A stretch of DNA of 64,000 nucleotides from Pseudonocardia sediminis (GCF_004217185.1 NZ_SHKL01000001.1:3656001-3720000); one strand, 5' to 3'; positions 1-9,721 are shown, numbered from the stretch's first letter. Numbers and translations are program-made. Notes: a model not told the origin generated them from the sequence alone.

Positions 1-90
1 CCGCCGGGCACCTGTGACGCACGGCACCGGCGGCACCGCCCGGCGACCGGCGAGCCGAACGGGTCGCGTCGCGCGGGTGGCCCGGGCACA

Positions 91-837
91 GTGCGGGGCA
101 TGGACGATCTCCGCTTCGCCGGCGACATGGTCGGCGGATGGCTCCAGCTCCCCTCCGCCGCGACCGCCGAGGTGATCGGCTCGGTCGGGTTCGACTTCGT
201 GGTGATCGACGCCCAGCACGGCCTGATCGGCGACGACGCGCTGCTCCCGATGCTGCAGGCGCTCTCGGCCACCGGGACGCACGCGCTGGTCCGGGTGCCC
301 GAACACGGCGAGGGTCCGATCAGCCGGGCCCTGGACCGGGGTGCGGCCGGGGTGATCGTGCCGCTGGTGGACACCGCCGAGCAGGCCCGCGCCGCCGTCG
401 CCGCCTGCCGCTACCCGCCGACGGGGGTGCGCAGCTACGGCCCGACCCGGCTCGGCTGGCAGGGCCGTGACACCGACGCCCCCGGCCTGTGCGTGGTCAT
501 GGTCGAGACGCGTGCCGCGGTGCAGACGCTGCCGGAGATCGTCGCCGTCGACGGGCTGGACGCGGTGTTCGTCGGCCCCTCGGACCTGGCGCTGGCCCAC
601 GGCACCCCGCTGGCGTCGCAGCACGGCGGCGACCCCGGCTACGACGCCCTGCTCTCCCGGATCACCTCGACCTGCGCCGACGCCGGGCTCCCGACCGGCA
701 TCTGGTGCGCCGGTCCGGAGAACCTGCGCCGTTACCGGTCGCTGGGCTTCTCGTTCTTCGGTCTCTCGGCCGAGCACGCCCTGCTCCGCGCGGCCGCGAC
801 GACCGCGCTGGAGCAGAGCCGGGCTCACTCGGGCTGA
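91..837 (+). CDS. HpcH/HpaI family aldolase
   Basis: Class II (metal-dependent) pyruvate aldolase of the HpcH/HpaI family, 248 residues, close to the usual 250-260. The family cleaves or forms 2-keto-3-deoxy or 4-hydroxy-2-oxo acids, giving pyruvate and an aldehyde. Visible family marks are the DAQHG segment (about residues 37-41, the family D-x-x-H site), RGAAGVIVPLV (the loop with the conserved Arg), the metal-ligand Glu in VMVETR and the metal-ligand Asp in GPSDLA. A GTG at 91 and an ATG at 100 are both possible starts; the ATG loses only three residues. The 3' end overlaps the end of the convergent BrkB gene by 13 bp. The natural substrate cannot be told from sequence; nothing next to it names a pathway. 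Confidence 0.88.
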   Translation: MRGMDDLRFAGDMVGGWLQLPSAATAEVIGSVGFDFVVIDAQHGLIGDDALLPMLQALSATGTHALVRVPEHGEGPISRALDRGAAGVIVPLVDTAEQARAAVAACRYPPTGVRSYGPTRLGWQGRDTDAPGLCVVMVETRAAVQTLPEIVAVDGLDAVFVGPSDLALAHGTPLASQHGGDPGYDALLSRITSTCADAGLPTGIWCAGPENLRRYRSLGFSFFGLSAEHALLRAAATTALEQSRAHSG

Positions 838-1835
838 GGCCTCGCGACGGGCCGGGGGCCTGCGGTGCCGGCGGGGATCGTCTCGGTGGTCCCGTCGTCG
901 GCCCTCTGTTCGACCGTCCCGCGGCGGTCCTTGAGGCGCACCGGGTGGAAGTGCTGGATCGAGGCGTTGAAGTGGGCCCCGATCACCACGGCGAAACCGA
1001 TGAAGAACGCGGCCAGCAGGAAGGCGATCGGGGCGGCCAGCGCGCCGTAGGTGTAACCCGTCGTGGTGATCACGTTCAGGTAGACGCGCAGGCCGGTGAC
1101 CCCGACCAGGAACACCACCGCCGCGAGCAGCGCCCCCGGCAGGCAGCGCCGCCACGGCGGCTTGGCCGGTAGAGCGGTCCGGTAGAGCGTGGTCAGCGCG
1201 CCCATCAGCAGCACACCGAGCACCGGGTAGTAGAGCCAGCCGATCAGCGATGCGGTGCCGTCCTGCAGGGCCACGGGCATCAGGCGCGTGACCCGGTCCG
1301 GGCCGAGCGCGAGGACCGGCAGCGCGACGATCCCGGCGACGAGCCCGACCAGGTACAGCAGCAGCGCGATGGTCCGCTGCCAGATCGGGTTCCGGACGCC
1401 GTACTGGTCGTGCGCGCGGGTGATGGCGTCGACGAACGACGACAGCGCCGACGATCCCGACCACAACGAGATCAGGAACCCGAGCGAGACGAGCTCGCCG
1501 CGCCCGGTCGTCAGGATCGAGTCGACGGTCGGGGCGATGATCTCCTCGACGGCGTTGCGGCTGAACACCTGGCTCGCGAACTCCACGATCCGGGCCTGCA
1601 CCACCTCGACCGTGTCCGGGCCGAACCAGCCGCCGACGTACCCGAGGCTGCCGAGCAGCCCGAGCAGGAGCGGCGGCAGCGAGAGCGTCTGCCAGAACGC
1701 GGCGGCGGCGGACTCGGAGAAGATGTTGTCGTCCCAGGCCCGGGACAGCGTGCGCTTCGTCGTGGCCCACGCGCCGCCGGCCGCTACGGGCTCGTCGGCC
1801 GGAAGCTCGTCGGCCGGGGGCTGGTCGGTCACCAC
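825..1835 (-). CDS. YihY/virulence factor BrkB family membrane protein
   Basis: Integral membrane protein of the YihY/BrkB family (once called ribonuclease BN by mistake), 336 residues. The N-terminal 35 residues are hydrophilic and Glu/Ala-rich, followed by a family-typical amphipathic AWDDNIFSESAAAAFWQTLSL segment split by membrane helices, then about six hydrophobic helices up to residue 290, and a charged Pro/Arg-rich cytoplasmic tail. Function in this family is unsettled; it may be a transporter or flippase-like protein. Start is GTG at 1835 with weak ribosome-binding sequence. It lies downstream of meaB on the same strand but is separated by 133 bp that include a 40-bp palindrome, so it is probably a separate transcript. 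The 3' end overlaps the convergent aldolase gene. Confidence 0.88.
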   Translation of the reverse strand: MVTDQPPADELPADEPVAAGGAWATTKRTLSRAWDDNIFSESAAAAFWQTLSLPPLLLGLLGSLGYVGGWFGPDTVEVVQARIVEFASQVFSRNAVEEIIAPTVDSILTTGRGELVSLGFLISLWSGSSALSSFVDAITRAHDQYGVRNPIWQRTIALLLYLVGLVAGIVALPVLALGPDRVTRLMPVALQDGTASLIGWLYYPVLGVLLMGALTTLYRTALPAKPPWRRCLPGALLAAVVFLVGVTGLRVYLNVITTTGYTYGALAAPIAFLLAAFFIGFAVVIGAHFNASIQHFHPVRLKDRRGTVEQRADDGTTETIPAGTAGPRPVARPQPE

Positions 1836-1920
1836 CCCAGCATGCGTGCCGAGGCCGGGATCTGTCGCCTCCGGGCTGCGCGTGTCCCGGGTGGTGACCG
1901 GGTCGTGATCTTCACCGGTC

Positions 1921-1960
1921 GTGCGCGGATATCGTCGCCGGAGCAGCGATATCCGCGCAC
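1921..1960. repeat. 40-bp dispersed palindrome, copy 1
   Basis: Near-perfect inverted repeat with outer arms GTGCGCGGATATC and GATATCCGCGCAC around a variable GC-rich centre. It starts 7 bp past the meaB stop codon (minus strand) and lies about 85 bp upstream of the BrkB-family start. Same family as 14345-14384, 44259-44298, 54344-54383 and 57857-57896. Likely a stem-loop terminator or REP-like element; no T-tract follows. Confidence 0.85.
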
Positions 1961-1967
1961 GCGCGCG

Positions 1968-2951
1968 TCAGCGCAGGACGTCGAGGATCTGCTGGGCGGC
2001 CAGGGTCGGGGTGAGGTCGCCGTCGCGGACGTCGCGGGTCAGCCCGGGCAGCTTCTCCTTCAGGTCCGGGTCGGTCATCAGCCGGTCCATCAGGCGGTCG
2101 CGGACCATCGCCCACATCCAGTCGACCTGCTGGTCGGCGCGGCGGGTGGCCAGCTCGCCGGCCTCGTCGAGGGCGGCGCGGTGCGCGGTGACCTTGTCCC
2201 ACACCTTGTCCAGGCCCATCCCGGACTGCGCGCTGCAGGCCAGCACGGGCGGGGTCCAGGCGGAGCTGGTCGGGGTCATCATGTGCAGGGCCCCGGCCAG
2301 TTCGCGGGCGGCGGCGCGGGCGTCGCGCTCGTGCGGGCCGTCGGCCTTGTTCACCGCGACGACATCGGCCAGCTCCAGGATCCCCTTCTTGATGCCCTGC
2401 AGGGAGTCGCCGGTGCGGGCGATGGTCAGGAACAGGAACGTGTCCACCATCCCGGCGACGGTGATCTCGGACTGCCCGACCCCGACCGTCTCGACGAGGA
2501 CGACGTCGTAGCCGGCCGCCTCCATCAGGACCATCGTCTCCCGGGTGCGCCGGGCGACGCCGCCGAGCGTGCCGGCGGTCGGCGAGGGCCGGATGAACGC
2601 GTTGTCGTCGACGGCCAGGGCCGCCATCCGCGTCTTGTCGCCCAGGATGGAACCCTTGGTCCGGGTCGAGGACGGGTCGACGGCCAGCACGGCGACCCGG
2701 TGCCCGGCCGCGGTCAGACGGGTGCCGAGGGCCTCGATGAACGTCGACTTGCCGACGCCGGGGACGCCCGAGATGCCGACCCGCACGGCTGCGCCGGCCT
2801 TGGGCGTGACCTCGAGCAGCAGCTCCTGCGCGGCCTGCTGGTGGTCCGGGCGGCTGGACTCGACCAGGGTGATCGCCCGGGCCAGGGTCGCGCGGGAGCC
2901 GTCGAGCACGCCCTTGGCCAGGGCCGCGACATCGGGGGTGCGGGGAGCCAT
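1968..2951 (-). CDS. meaB: Methylmalonyl-CoA mutase-associated GTPase MeaB
   Basis: G3E-family P-loop GTPase (MeaB/ArgK/MMAA), 327 residues, that gates cofactor loading and protects methylmalonyl-CoA mutase from inactivation during adenosylcobalamin turnover. Walker A GVPGVGKST is at residues 62-70; the Mg-binding and switch segment LVETVGVGQSE and the guanine-specificity NKAD motif follow, and the C-terminus ends in the helical dimerisation arm. It is the last gene of the mutA-mutB-meaB operon: the mutB stop and the meaB ATG share one base (TGATG), which implies translational coupling and matched amounts of chaperone and mutase. A 40-bp palindrome follows the stop. Identity is firm because of both motifs and context. 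Confidence 0.96.
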   Translation of the reverse strand: MAPRTPDVAALAKGVLDGSRATLARAITLVESSRPDHQQAAQELLLEVTPKAGAAVRVGISGVPGVGKSTFIEALGTRLTAAGHRVAVLAVDPSSTRTKGSILGDKTRMAALAVDDNAFIRPSPTAGTLGGVARRTRETMVLMEAAGYDVVLVETVGVGQSEITVAGMVDTFLFLTIARTGDSLQGIKKGILELADVVAVNKADGPHERDARAAARELAGALHMMTPTSSAWTPPVLACSAQSGMGLDKVWDKVTAHRAALDEAGELATRRADQQVDWMWAMVRDRLMDRLMTDPDLKEKLPGLTRDVRDGDLTPTLAAQQILDVLR

Positions 2952-5179
2952 CAGTCGGCGAACACGCTCCCGGCCTCGGGTCCGTCCTCGGAGGAGCCGT
3001 GACCCAGCGCCGCCGAGAGCTTGCCGAGCAGGTCGGTCGCGGCCTCGGCGATCACGGTGCCCGGCGGGAACACCGCGGCGGCGCCCATGTCGAGGAGCTC
3101 CTGGACGTCACCGGGCGGGATCACGCCGCCGACGACGACCATGATGTCCTCGCGACCCAGCTCGGCCAGCTCCGAGCGCAGCTCCGGGAGAAGGGTCAGG
3201 TGACCGGCGGCCAGCGAGCTGGCTCCGACCACGTGCACGTCGGACTCGACGGCCTGGCGCGCGACCTCGCCCGGGGTCTGGAACAGCGGGCCCACGTCGA
3301 CGTCGAAGCCGATGTCGGCGAACGCCGTCGAGATGACCTTCTGGCCGCGGTCGTGGCCGTCCTGGCCCATCTTCGCGACCAGGATCCGGGGCTGGCGTCC
3401 CTCGTGTTCGGCGAACTCGGCCACCAGCTCGCGGGCCCGGTCGATCGCCGGGCTCTGCCCGGCCTCCTTGGAGTACACGCCGGAGATGATCCTGATCTGC
3501 CCGGAGTGCCGCCTGAACACCTTCTCCAGCGCGTCGGAGATCTCCCCCACGGTGGCCTTCGCGCGGGCGGCGTCCACGGCCAGGGCCAGCAGGTTCTGGT
3601 CGTCGTTGCGCGACGAGCCCTCGCCGATCTTCTCGGCGGCGTTCGTCAGGGCGCGCAGGGCGTCGTCGGTGGCGCGGTCGTCGCGCTCGGCACGGAGCTT
3701 CTGCAGCTTCTCGATCTGCTCGCGGCGCACCGTGGAGTTGTCGACCTTGCGGACGTCGACGGCCTCGTCGACGTCGACGACGTACTTGTTCATGCCGATC
3801 ACCGGCTGGCGGCCCGAGTCGATCCGCGCCTGGGTGCGGGCGGCGGCCTCCTCGACGCGCATCTTCGGGATGCCGGCGTCGATCGCCTGCGCCATCCCGC
3901 CGGCCTTCTCGACCTCGTCGATGTGCGCCCACGCGCGTCGCGCCAGGTCGTAGGTCAGGCGCTCGACGTAGTAGCTGCCGCCCCACGGGTCGACGACGTT
4001 CGTGGTGCCCGATTCCTGCTGCAGCAGCAGCTGGGTGTTGCGCGCGATCCGGGCGGAGAAGTCCGTCGGCAGCGCCAGCGCCTCGTCGAGGGCGTTGGTG
4101 TGCAGGGACTGGGTGTGGCCCTGGGTCGCGGCCATCGCCTCGACGCAGGTGCGGACGACGTTGTTGTAGACGTCCTGCGCGGTCAGCGACCAGCCCGAGG
4201 TCTGCGAGTGCGTGCGCAGCGAGAGCGACTTCGGGTTCTGCGGCTCGAAGCGCTGCACGAGCTTCGACCAGAGCAGGCGCGCGGCCCGCATCTTCGCGAC
4301 CTCCATGAAGAAGTTCATGCCGATCGCCCAGAAGAAGCTCAGGCGCGGCGCGAACTTGTCGACCTCCATGCCCGCGTCGATGCCCGCGCGCAGGTACTCG
4401 ACGCCGTCGGCCAGGGTGTAGGCCAGCTCCAGGTCGGCGGTCGCCCCCGCCTCCTGGATGTGGTAGCCGGAGATCGAGATCGAGTTGAACTTCGGCATCT
4501 CCCGCGAGGTGTAGCTGAAGATGTCGGAGATGATCTGCATCGACGGCTGCGGCGGGTAGATGTAGGTGTTGCGGACCATGAACTCCTTGAGGATGTCGTT
4601 CTGGATCGTCCCCGTGAGCTTGTCCGGCGTCACCCCCTGCTCCTCGGCCGCGACGATGTAGAGCGCGAGCACCGGCAGGACGGCGCCGTTCATGGTCATC
4701 GACACCGACATCTTGTCCAGCGGGATGCCGTCGAAGAGCTGGCGCATGTCGAGGATCGAGTCGATCGCGACGCCCGCCATGCCGACGTCGCCGCCGACGC
4801 GCGGGTGGTCGGAGTCGTAGCCGCGGTGCGTGGCCAGGTCGAACGCGATCGACAGGCCCTTCTGCCCGGCGGCGAGGTTGCGCCGGTAGAACGCGTTGGA
4901 CTCGGCCGCGGTGGAGAACCCGGCGTACTGGCGCACCGTCCACGGCTGGTTGGTGTACATCGTGGCGTAGGGCCCGCGCAGGTACGGGGTGATGCCCGGG
5001 TAGGTGCGCAGGAAGTCCAGGTCGGCGACGTCACCGGGGACGTAGAGCGGCTTGACGCCGATCCCCTCGGGGGCCTCCCAGGTCGGCGGGGTGTCCGCGC
5101 CGCCCAGGGCGGCGGCCCAGTCGGTGCCGGGCGCTTTGTCCGAGGCGAGCGGGACGCCGGTGAAGTCGGGGATGCTCAT
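2951..5179 (-). CDS. mutB: Methylmalonyl-CoA mutase, large (catalytic) subunit
   Basis: Adenosylcobalamin-dependent isomerase converting (R)-methylmalonyl-CoA to succinyl-CoA, feeding propionate, odd-chain fatty acid and branched amino acid carbon into the TCA cycle, or running in reverse toward propionyl units for polyketides. It has 742 residues, the normal length. The N-terminal TIM barrel carries the substrate-binding [16 protein letters not shown] segment; the C-terminal B12 domain has DGHDRG at about 607-612 (base-off His 609), the SSLAAGH serine loop at about 655 and the VVVGG glycine pair near 684. The reading frame is open upstream, but the ATG at 5179 opening MSIPDF is chosen because it overlaps the mutA stop by 4 bp (ATGA) and fits the family N-terminus. 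Second gene of the operon. Confidence 0.97.
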   Translation of the reverse strand: MSIPDFTGVPLASDKAPGTDWAAALGGADTPPTWEAPEGIGVKPLYVPGDVADLDFLRTYPGITPYLRGPYATMYTNQPWTVRQYAGFSTAAESNAFYRRNLAAGQKGLSIAFDLATHRGYDSDHPRVGGDVGMAGVAIDSILDMRQLFDGIPLDKMSVSMTMNGAVLPVLALYIVAAEEQGVTPDKLTGTIQNDILKEFMVRNTYIYPPQPSMQIISDIFSYTSREMPKFNSISISGYHIQEAGATADLELAYTLADGVEYLRAGIDAGMEVDKFAPRLSFFWAIGMNFFMEVAKMRAARLLWSKLVQRFEPQNPKSLSLRTHSQTSGWSLTAQDVYNNVVRTCVEAMAATQGHTQSLHTNALDEALALPTDFSARIARNTQLLLQQESGTTNVVDPWGGSYYVERLTYDLARRAWAHIDEVEKAGGMAQAIDAGIPKMRVEEAAARTQARIDSGRQPVIGMNKYVVDVDEAVDVRKVDNSTVRREQIEKLQKLRAERDDRATDDALRALTNAAEKIGEGSSRNDDQNLLALAVDAARAKATVGEISDALEKVFRRHSGQIRIISGVYSKEAGQSPAIDRARELVAEFAEHEGRQPRILVAKMGQDGHDRGQKVISTAFADIGFDVDVGPLFQTPGEVARQAVESDVHVVGASSLAAGHLTLLPELRSELAELGREDIMVVVGGVIPPGDVQELLDMGAAAVFPPGTVIAEAATDLLGKLSAALGHGSSEDGPEAGSVFAD

Positions 5180-7095
5180 GCCTGTGCCTCCAGAGCGGCG
5201 TACACGTCGTCGATGACGGCCAGGGCGTCGCACCCGGCGTAGAGGTACCCGTCGACGCCGGGGACCTCCTCGGCCGGACGTCCCGCCAGCAGGATGCGCG
5301 TGGCACCGGCCTCGCGCAGGGCGGCGGCGGTGTCGGCGGCGCGCTCGTCGTAGAGCTTGTCGGTCGAACACAGCACCGCGACCGTGCTCGGCGACTCGCG
5401 GAAGGCCGTCGCGACCTCCTCGGCGGACTCGGTCGCGCCGGCCTCCGGGGCGTCGAGCCCACCGGCCTGCAGCAGGTTGCGGGCGAACCCGGCGCGGGCG
5501 GTGTAGGCCGCCAGCGGGCCCAGCGTGGCGAGGAACGCCGACGGGCGCTCCCCCTTGTCGGCCAGGATCTCGTCGGAGCGGTCCCGGTGGTGCTCGTAGG
5601 CCTCCGACGGCCGGTAGAGCGGCAGCCCGCCGCGCTCGATCGCCTCCGGCAGCGGGGTCCGCTCGACCAGGCGCTCGTCGAGGTTCGGGAACTCGCTGAC
5701 GCCGGTGAGCGGCGCCGTCCGGTGGGCGACGGCCTGCTCGCGCCCGGCCCGGACCTCGGCCGTCCTCCGTGCGACGAGCCCGGAGTCGAGCGCGGCGACG
5801 ACGCCACCGGCGCCCTCGATCTCCTGGAAGAACGCCCAGGCCGTCGTCGCGAGGTCGTCGGTGAGGTGCTCGACGTACCAGGAGCCACCGGCGGGGTCGA
5901 TCACCTGCGCCAGGTGCGACTCCTCGATCAGCAGCGCCTGGGTGTTGCGCGCGACCCGGCGGGAGAACGGCTCGGACTCCCCGATCGCGACGTCGAACGG
6001 CGGGACGGTGACGGCGTCCGCGCCCCCGACGCCCGCGGCGAACCCGGCGACGGTGCCGCGCAGCATGTTGACCCACGGGTCGCGGCGGCTGAACAGGGTC
6101 GGCGGGACTACGGCGTGCTGGGTCTGGGGGACGTCGGTGGTCCCGGACGCCTCCAGCACCCGCGCCCAGAGACGGCGTGCGGCGCGCAGCTTCGCGATCG
6201 TCGGGAACTGCTCGGGCGTGGCCGCATAGCGGAACTCGAGCAGGCTCGCCGCGGCGGCGACGTCCAGGCCGGCGGCGGTCAGCGCGCGCAGGTAGGCGAC
6301 GCCGGAGGCGAGGGAGAAGCCCAGCTCCTGGGCGTCCGAGCCGCCGGTCTCCTGGACCGGGGTGGCGTCCACGACGACGGCCTTGACCAGCGGGAAGTCG
6401 TTCGCGACGCGACGGGCGATCGCCACCACGGAGTCGACGTCCGGACCGTTGCCGGCGCGGGCGCGCAGGCCGATCGGGTCGAGACCGAGCGTGCCCAGCA
6501 GGGCCGAGTCCTCGATACCGCGCTCGGCGGCGAGCGCCAGGTAGGCCTCCGCGGCCTCGGCCGCCTGCTCCCCCGCGTCCAGCACGACGGGCGCCAGGTC
6601 GAGGTAGACGTCCGCGAGCACGGACCCGATCTCCTCGACCGGCACGCCGGCGTCACCGGCGGTGAGCCAGACCGAGTTGACGCCGTTCTCCAGGTCGCCC
6701 ATGACGGCGTCCTTCACGGCGGCGGGGTCGGTGCCGGCGTGGCGCTGGCGAATGTCCCAGCCCTCGGCGACGTGCCCGGCGGCGCGGGAGCCCCGGGTGA
6801 ACGGCCAGGCGCCGGGGACGCCGGTCCCCGGGAGGTCCTCGACGTCCTCGGCGGCGTAGAGCGGCGCGACGCGGATCCCGTCCGGGCTGGTGCGGGAGAG
6901 CTTCTGCACGCCGGCACCGAGCAGCGCGTCCTCGCGGATGCGGCCGGACTTGTGGACGATCTGGTCGACGGCGTCGAGCCACTGGTCCCGGGAGGTGGCG
7001 GCGAACTCGCCGGCCAGCACCAGGTTCTCGGGCTCGACCGGGCCGTCCTGATCGGCCCCGCCCTCGGACGTGCCGGTGGTCTGGGTGGTCGCCAT
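5176..7095 (-). CDS. mutA: Methylmalonyl-CoA mutase, small subunit
   Basis: Structural beta subunit of the heterodimeric mutase, 639 residues. It has the same barrel plus Rossmann layout as the large subunit, but the C-terminal half lacks the D-x-H-x-x-G cobalamin motif (the region reads [18 protein letters not shown]), as expected for the non-catalytic chain. The barrel part retains the family segment [15 protein letters not shown] and the [12 protein letters not shown] stretch shared with MutB. First gene of mutA-mutB-meaB; the stop overlaps the mutB ATG. The ATG at 7095 follows a GAGGAGATG-type ribosome-binding region. I see no cobalamin riboswitch in the 61 bp between this start and the end of the upstream flavoprotein gene. 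Confidence 0.96.
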   Translation of the reverse strand: MATTQTTGTSEGGADQDGPVEPENLVLAGEFAATSRDQWLDAVDQIVHKSGRIREDALLGAGVQKLSRTSPDGIRVAPLYAAEDVEDLPGTGVPGAWPFTRGSRAAGHVAEGWDIRQRHAGTDPAAVKDAVMGDLENGVNSVWLTAGDAGVPVEEIGSVLADVYLDLAPVVLDAGEQAAEAAEAYLALAAERGIEDSALLGTLGLDPIGLRARAGNGPDVDSVVAIARRVANDFPLVKAVVVDATPVQETGGSDAQELGFSLASGVAYLRALTAAGLDVAAAASLLEFRYAATPEQFPTIAKLRAARRLWARVLEASGTTDVPQTQHAVVPPTLFSRRDPWVNMLRGTVAGFAAGVGGADAVTVPPFDVAIGESEPFSRRVARNTQALLIEESHLAQVIDPAGGSWYVEHLTDDLATTAWAFFQEIEGAGGVVAALDSGLVARRTAEVRAGREQAVAHRTAPLTGVSEFPNLDERLVERTPLPEAIERGGLPLYRPSEAYEHHRDRSDEILADKGERPSAFLATLGPLAAYTARAGFARNLLQAGGLDAPEAGATESAEEVATAFRESPSTVAVLCSTDKLYDERAADTAAALREAGATRILLAGRPAEEVPGVDGYLYAGCDALAVIDDVYAALEAQA

Positions 7096-7156
7096 CGCAT
7101 CTCCTCACCGGCCCACGGGCGGCCGCTCCGTCTTCTCCCGTGGAGTTGCGGGGAGT

Positions 7157-8275
7157 CTAGTGAGCGCCGTTCGGCCCCGGCAGCGCCTGTGGTGTGACCC
7201 GCACGCCGTGTGACGCATCCGACGGTCGAGGGCGGTACGCCGTGTGCCCGCCGGGGTCCCCGACCGGCTCGCGCCCGGGCAGGTACGGCAGCACCTCGGC
7301 GCCGAGGCGGGCGATGTTCTCGGCGGTGCGGGCCGGGTCGCCGGTGCAGTCGACGAGCAGCACGACGTGGTCGATCCCGGTCGTCGCCGCGGTCTCGGTC
7401 AGGCGGGCGATCGCGTGCCCGGCGTCGCCGACCGGGTGCAGCCGGCACAGGAGCTCGGTGTACTCCCGCGGGTCGCGCGGGGTCCGGGGCGCGCCGTCGA
7501 GCCGGACGTACCCGGCGAGACCGGGCTCGAGCCAGCGCGGCAGCGACGCCCGCACCACGGTCCGAGCGCGGGCGGCGGTGTCCTCGACGTGCGCGATCCC
7601 GGCGGACAGGTGCATCCGCGGCGGTCCGCCCGCGTCGCTGTAGGCGGCGGTGAACCGGGCCTTCTCCTCGTCGTCGGCGTGCATCCCGAGCAGCATCGGC
7701 AGGCCGCGTCGGGCCGCGGCCGCGATCCCGGACGTCGACGTCGCGGCCAGCACCGGCGCCACCCCGCCGTGCGTCGTGCCGGGCCGCGGCGCGGGCGTCA
7801 CCGGCACCTCGCGGAAGCGGAAGCGTTCCCCGTCCGCGGCGACGCTCGGGCCGTCCAGCGTGGCCAGCAGCAGGTCCAGCGACTCGGCGAACCCGGCCTC
7901 GCCGTGCCGGTCGGCGCCGGTGGCGAACACCTCCAGGTCCACCCAGGGCCCGCCACGTCCGACGCCGAGCCGGAACCGCCCGCCGGAGACCTGGTCGAGC
8001 AGCAGCGCCTGCTCGGCCAGCGCGACCGGGTGCACGGTCGGCAGCACGCTGACCGCGGTGCCGACGGTGATCCGCCGGGTGGCGCCGAGCAGGTAGCCGG
8101 CCAGCGTGACCGCGGACGGGCACAGGCCGTAGGTCATGAAGTGGTGCTCGGCGACCCACACGTCGTCGAAACCGGCCTCCTCGGCCGCGACCGCGGCGTC
8201 CACCGAGGCCCGCAGGACGGCCGCGTGGTCCCGTCCGGGGAAACCTCCGGGCAACAGGAACGTCCCGACCTTCAC
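7157..8275 (-). CDS. LLM class flavin-dependent oxidoreductase
   Basis: Luciferase-like monooxygenase fold (FMN or F420 dependent), about 372 residues. The N-terminus MKVGTFLLPGG, the WVAEHHF motif around residue 41, the GTAVSVLPTVHPVALAEQ strand-helix and the RFRLGVGRGG loop are typical of bacterial-luciferase-like flavoproteins. The reading frame extends far upstream, but the GTG at 8275 is chosen because the family N-terminus begins there and it sits 30 bp from the divergent MarR gene. Substrate cannot be predicted. Its stop is 61 bp upstream of the mutA start on the same strand. Being divergent from the MarR gene, it may be under the same regulator; this is inference. Confidence 0.9.
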   Translation of the reverse strand: MKVGTFLLPGGFPGRDHAAVLRASVDAAVAAEEAGFDDVWVAEHHFMTYGLCPSAVTLAGYLLGATRRITVGTAVSVLPTVHPVALAEQALLLDQVSGGRFRLGVGRGGPWVDLEVFATGADRHGEAGFAESLDLLLATLDGPSVAADGERFRFREVPVTPAPRPGTTHGGVAPVLAATSTSGIAAAARRGLPMLLGMHADDEEKARFTAAYSDAGGPPRMHLSAGIAHVEDTAARARTVVRASLPRWLEPGLAGYVRLDGAPRTPRDPREYTELLCRLHPVGDAGHAIARLTETAATTGIDHVVLLVDCTGDPARTAENIARLGAEVLPYLPGREPVGDPGGHTAYRPRPSDASHGVRVTPQALPGPNGAH

Positions 8276-8292
8276 TCCGCCACCCCTGCCCC

Positions 8293-8305
8293 TACGCTGC
8301 CCCTC
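8293..8305 (+). promoter_or_regulatory. Probable leaderless -10 box of the MarR gene
   Basis: TACGCT at 8293-8298 fits the actinobacterial TANNNT -10 hexamer and lies 7 nt before the GTG at 8306, with no Shine-Dalgarno-like sequence between. This is the usual spacing for leaderless transcripts. No convincing -35 is visible. Confidence 0.45.
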
Positions 8306-8770
8306 GTGCCCGCCACGTTCAGCCACACGCCGTCGACGCTGTACATGGTCAAGCAGTTGGAGCTGGCGATCCGCGCCGTGCTCGACGACGTGCTCCGCCC
8401 GTACGGCATCACCGCCCCGCAGTACACGGCACTGACGGCGCTCGCGGCGCGCGACGGTCTGACCTCGGCCCAGCTGGCCCGGCGCTCGTTCGTCACCCCG
8501 CAGACGATGCACGAGCAGGTGATCACCCTGGAACGGGCGGGGCTGGTCTCCCGGGACAAGGACGCCACCAACCGCCGCATCCTGCTGATCCACCTGACCC
8601 CGCTTGGACGGGAGCGGATGCGTGCCTGCGCGGGCGTCGTCTCCGAGCTCGAAGGCCTGGTCGAGGGCGTGATGAGCCCCGAGGAGCTGACGGCGTTCCG
8701 CGACCGCCTCGAACGCGCCCACCAGGCCGTCGCGCCGGTGGCCCGCGGGACCGCGGCGCCGACCGCGTGA
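8306..8770 (+). CDS. MarR family transcriptional regulator
   Basis: Winged-helix regulator of 154 residues. The N-terminal dimerisation helix (STLYMVKQLELAIRAVLDDV) is followed by the winged HTH, with SAQLARRSFVTPQTMHEQVI as recognition region and the wing DKDATNRRILLIHLTP (Asp/Arg of the MarR DxRxxxxxLT signature). It precedes the hydroxycinnamoyl-CoA hydratase/lyase gene by 104 bp, which contain a perfect dyad operator. By analogy with CouR-, FerR- and HcaR-type MarR repressors it probably senses a hydroxycinnamoyl-CoA thioester and represses the ech-fcs genes; that ligand is inferred. GTG 8306 is chosen for its leaderless spacing and the MarR-typical N-terminus; the open frame extends further upstream without family similarity. 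Confidence 0.9.
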   Translation: MPATFSHTPSTLYMVKQLELAIRAVLDDVLRPYGITAPQYTALTALAARDGLTSAQLARRSFVTPQTMHEQVITLERAGLVSRDKDATNRRILLIHLTPLGRERMRACAGVVSELEGLVEGVMSPEELTAFRDRLERAHQAVAPVARGTAAPTA

Positions 8771-8792
8771 GGCGGACCGGACGGGACGGGGG

Positions 8793-8834
8793 TTGCAGGA
8801 CCGATCTTCTCCGGTAATCATCAGGTAACCTGAT
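8793..8834 (+). promoter_or_regulatory. Promoter and dyad operator of the hydroxycinnamate genes
   Basis: TTGCAG (8793-8798) and TAATCA (8815-8820) are a plausible -35/-10 pair with 16 bp spacing. Starting at the end of the -10 is a perfect dyad ATCAGGT-A-ACCTGAT (8820-8834). An operator directly downstream of the -10 would block initiation. The MarR protein encoded just upstream is the obvious candidate binder. The dyad is seen directly; the binder is inferred. Confidence 0.65.
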
Positions 8835-8874
8835 AACAACTGGGATCGAAGAACGAGAGATCTGGGGTCGCCCG

Positions 8875-9717
8875 ATGACCGGTACCCGCACCGTCGGCGA
8901 GTTCGCCACCGTCCGCGTCGAGATCGATGACGACGGCATCGGCTGGCTGTTCTTCGCCCGCCCCGAGAAGCGCAACGCGATGAGCCCGACGCTGAACCGG
9001 GAGATGATCGCGGCGCTGGAGATCCTGGAGGCCGAGGACGGTGCCCGCGCGGTCGTGCTGACCGGGGACGGCGACGCGTGGTCGGCCGGGATGGACCTGC
9101 AGGAGTACTTCCGCGAGGTCGACGCCGGCCCGCCGCACGTCGAGGTCCGGGCGCGGCGCGACTCCGCGGAATGGCAGTGGCGACGCCTGATCCACTTCTC
9201 GAAGCCGACGATCGCGATGGTCAACGGCTGGTGCTTCGGCGGGGCGTTCACCCCACTCGTGTGCTGCGACCTGGCGATCGCCGCCGACGACGCGACGTTC
9301 GGCCTGTCCGAGGTCAACTGGGGCATCCCGCCGGGCGGCCTGGTCAGCCGCGCGCTGGCCGAGACCGTCTCCTCGCGCGACGCCCTGTGGTTCATCATGA
9401 CCGGCGAGACGTTCGACGGCCGCCGCGCCGCGCAGATGCGGCTGATCAACGAGTCGGTCCCGGCCGAGCGGCTGCGCGAGCGGACGGTCGAGGTCGCCCG
9501 CAAGCTCGCCGGGATGAACACCCACGTGCTCCGCGCGGCGAAGGTCGGGTTCAAGAAGGCCCAGACGATGTCCTGGGACGAGGCCGAGGACTACCTCTAC
9601 GCCAAGCTGGACGCCACGACCGGGCACGATCCGGAGCGCGGCAAGGAACAGGGCCTGACCCAGTTCCTCGACGACAAGACCCTGCGCCCCGGGCTGGGCG
9701 CCTACGAGCGGAGCTGA
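8875..9717 (+). CDS. ech: 4-hydroxycinnamoyl-CoA hydratase/lyase (feruloyl-CoA hydratase/lyase)
   Basis: Crotonase-fold enzyme of 280 residues that hydrates feruloyl-, p-coumaroyl- or caffeoyl-CoA and retro-aldol cleaves it to vanillin or another hydroxybenzaldehyde plus acetyl-CoA. The sequence closely follows the characterised Pseudomonas HCHL as I recall it: EKRNAMSPTLNREMI near the N-terminus, the AGMDLQEYFREVDAGP loop (residues 71-86), the oxyanion NGWCFGG turn, catalytic Glu 146 in LSEVNWGIPPG, and EDYLYAKLD with the substrate-phenol Tyr at about 242. The Pseudomonas Ser 123 position reads Thr here (Thr 126). It is followed 4 bp later by a CoA ligase, giving the full CoA-dependent non-beta-oxidative route from ferulate; no vanillin dehydrogenase is in the window. 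Confidence 0.93.
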   Translation: MTGTRTVGEFATVRVEIDDDGIGWLFFARPEKRNAMSPTLNREMIAALEILEAEDGARAVVLTGDGDAWSAGMDLQEYFREVDAGPPHVEVRARRDSAEWQWRRLIHFSKPTIAMVNGWCFGGAFTPLVCCDLAIAADDATFGLSEVNWGIPPGGLVSRALAETVSSRDALWFIMTGETFDGRRAAQMRLINESVPAERLRERTVEVARKLAGMNTHVLRAAKVGFKKAQTMSWDEAEDYLYAKLDATTGHDPERGKEQGLTQFLDDKTLRPGLGAYERS

Positions 9718-9721
9718 GCGC

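Noticed and set aside
2999..5242. Long plus-strand frame opposite mutB
   Set aside because: Leu/Arg/Asp/Gly-rich shadow of a strongly conserved gene; no motif and no start context.
7096..7156. Possible cobalamin riboswitch upstream of mutA
   Set aside because: Only 61 bp are available and no B12-box-like sequence or multi-stem fold is visible; I also saw none upstream of the BtuF-like gene.
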